Source: JAFDWI01 sp963764215
GTDB taxonomy: Bacteria > Actinomycetota > Acidimicrobiia > Acidimicrobiales > Iamiaceae
Assembly: GCA_963764215.1 (NCBI GenBank)
Contig: CAVXRS010000002.1
Span: 124,001-188,000, forward strand
Reading direction: 5' to 3'
Length of the DNA: 64,000 nucleotides
In this document: positions 63,020-64,000 of the stretch, one piece after another
How the letters are laid out: every line of letters begins with the position of its first letter
Numbering within the stretch: the first letter of the stretch is position 1
Notes under the pieces: generated by a model
The model's database searches: none
Told to the model about the DNA's origin: nothing
Seen by the model: only the letters and a program-made list of their open reading frames with translations
Made by a program: the position numbers and the translations under genes

Positions 63020-63363
63020 GAGCTGCTCGAATTGTGGCGGGCCACATGCTGGGCGAATGCGCCGAGCTGTTCGGTCCAGCCGCGCTCGGTGTCGGCCAAC
63101 CAACGGCGGAGCTCCTTCATGGGCCCGGCGCTGAGCGCATAGATGCGCACCCGGGTGTCGATGTCGGGATGGGAGTGACTGACCAGACCCCCGGCCCGCA
63201 GGACCCTCAGATGCTTGCTCATGGTGGCCGGGCTCACCCCGACCAGCGACGCGAGTTCCCCCGAGCGCCTCGGCCCTTCGGCGAGCACTTCGACGGCTCG
63301 GCGCCGCGCCGGGTCGGCAAGTGCGGCGAAGGTGGCGTCGAGACCGGTTGCCGGTTCGCTCAC
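63016..63363 (-). CDS. ArsR-family transcriptional regulator
   Basis: A 115-residue winged-helix repressor. DNA-recognition region: ALADPARRRAVEVLAEGPRR, ELASLVGVSPATMSKHLRVLR, AGGLVSHSHPDIDTRVRIYAL. There are no metal-binding Cys, so it is not an arsenic sensor. GTG 63363 overlaps the VOC stop. It probably represses its own operon through the palindrome at 63834-63849. Likely ligand is a small organic molecule bound by the operon's products. Confidence 0.87.
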   Translation of the reverse strand: MSEPATGLDATFAALADPARRRAVEVLAEGPRRSGELASLVGVSPATMSKHLRVLRAGGLVSHSHPDIDTRVRIYALSAGPMKELRRWLADTERGWTEQLGAFAQHVARHNSSSS

Positions 63364-63821
63364 TGCCAGTTCGTGGCCGTGATCGACGCACCGATCGCCT
63401 TTTCGGCTTCGGCCCGGCTCACCTCTCTGACCGGCTGGGCGAACACCCAGAAATGCCCCTCGAGGTCGATTGCCCGGTAGGTACGGTCACCGTAGAACTG
63501 ATCAGCGGGTTCGTAGGCGATCGTCGCCCCTGCGGCGCGGGCGACCTCGCAGTGTGTGTCGACATCGGTGTCGAGTCGCACGTGCACCGACTGGGTGTTC
63601 ACTCCCCCGGTCCGGGCGGGGCTCTGCGCCAGGTCGTTCCACTGGCCGCCGACCATCACCCGACCGGAGCCGGCCGAACACATCTCGTAGTGACACATCG
63701 TCGGATCGTCCGGATCCTCGATGGCCATGGTCAACTCGAAGCCGAACGCCTCGGCCAACCACGCGGTGGCGGCCTTCGGGTCGACGTAGGTGATGGACGG
63801 GGTGAACGTTGGAGTTTCCAT
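63360..63821 (-). CDS. VOC-family (glyoxalase/bleomycin-resistance-like) protein
   Basis: A 153-residue vicinal oxygen chelate protein of the PhnB-like group: ITYVDPKAATAWLAEAFGFE, MCHYEMCSAGSGRVMVGG, VRLDTDVDTHCEVARAAGA and YRAIDLEGHFWVFAQP. Two betaalphabetabetabeta halves form the barrel. ATG 63821 lies 5 bases from the -10, so the transcript is nearly or fully leaderless. It is the first gene of the VOC-ArsR-AHSA1 operon. Substrate unknown. Confidence 0.85.
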   Translation of the reverse strand: METPTFTPSITYVDPKAATAWLAEAFGFELTMAIEDPDDPTMCHYEMCSAGSGRVMVGGQWNDLAQSPARTGGVNTQSVHVRLDTDVDTHCEVARAAGATIAYEPADQFYGDRTYRAIDLEGHFWVFAQPVREVSRAEAEKAIGASITATNWQ

Positions 63822-63826
63822 ACCTG

Positions 63827-63858
63827 ACTATATTTGCCTTATTCGGCAACTATGTCAA
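63827..63858 (-). promoter_or_regulatory. Promoter and operator of the VOC-ArsR-AHSA1 operon
   Basis: On the minus strand, consensus TTGACA (63853-63858) is followed 17 bases later by AAATAT (63830-63835), or 20 bases later by TATAGT (63827-63832). The palindrome TTGCC-N6-GGCAA (63834-63849) fills the spacer. ArsR-type autorepression by steric block is the natural reading. This is the most A/T-rich spot in the last 10 kb. Confidence 0.6.
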
Positions 63859-64000
63859 GTTGCCTGCCGGCACTGACCGCACCGGACATTCCCGACGGGA
63901 GCGCAGCCGGGTCCGTCCGACTTCCAATAATTGCAGCCCGGCCGGGAAGTGCCCTGCCGTGCCTTCCCGACGCCATACACGTTCCGCGTCCCTGGCGGTG

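Overview
The window is high-GC DNA from an actinobacterium. Supporting signs are a WhiB regulator, an InhA-type enoyl reductase, two F420-type LLM oxidoreductases, a PimB-like mannosyltransferase, a DUF3039 protein, many GTG starts, ATGA/GTGA stop-start overlaps and probable leaderless promoters. An Acidimicrobiia-like lineage is my best guess, but it is inference. I see no prophage, CRISPR array, transposase or rRNA/tRNA gene. The one clear RNA gene is rnpB (about 31955-32358).

Layout. 0-6 kb (+): a compact type II fatty-acid operon with KAS III, ketoreductase, ACP, KAS II, a carboxyltransferase subunit, InhA/FabI and a FabZ-like dehydratase. 6-13 kb (mostly -): an amidohydrolase-fold protein behind a KstR-like operator, a phosphodiester-glycosidase-like membrane protein, AlaC aminotransferase, a ROK sugar kinase, an unexplained 560-bp gap and a disulfide oxidoreductase-like flavoprotein. 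13-18 kb (-): a coupled run of zinc-ribbon protein, DUF3039, PimB, membrane protein, SRPBCC protein, ArsA-type ATPase and a histone-H1-like protein. 18-25 kb: a DnaQ-UvrC fusion, an Lrp-type sensor domain, a secreted arylsulfotransferase, trpD, a GT-C glycosyltransferase and whiB. 25-32 kb (+): glpD, an alkyl-DHAP-synthase-like flavoenzyme, a glycerol-kinase-like enzyme and two Tat-exported ferritin-like proteins. 32-41 kb: rnpB, a SNF2 ATPase, an O-methyltransferase, a phosphoglycerate-mutase-family phosphatase, a coiled-coil zinc-ribbon protein and a class A penicillin-binding protein. 41-64 kb: mainly acyl/lipid enzymes (MFE-2-type dehydrogenase, alkyl-sulfatase-like hydrolase, WS/DGAT acyltransferase, thioesterase, acyl-CoA synthetase, amidase), two LLM oxidoreductases, a methyltransferase-Mug fusion, a RecB-like nuclease, a secreted neocarzinostatin-fold protein, a beta-propeller lipoprotein and a VOC-ArsR-AHSA1 operon.

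Sequence quality matters for reading this annotation. More than 30 apparent single-base frameshifts interrupt otherwise intact, motif-complete genes. They cluster in 0-6 kb, 7-20 kb, at 29.1 kb and in 38.6-42.3 kb, while 20-29 kb, most of 29-38.6 kb and 43-64 kb are clean. I read these as assembly or sequencing indels, not gene decay, and annotate each gene across its shifts.

Most of the content is metabolic and envelope housekeeping. The least explained features are: a nested inverted-repeat element (45462-45595) that overlaps the end of a hydrolase gene; a 100-bp tandem repeat in front of the WS/DGAT gene; the glp-like operon, whose kinase has lost two glycerol-binding residues and which carries an ether-lipid-type flavoenzyme; an amidohydrolase with no recognisable metal site; a neocarzinostatin-fold fusion; and a methyltransferase-DNA glycosylase fusion. 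I did not find a clearly new multi-gene system.
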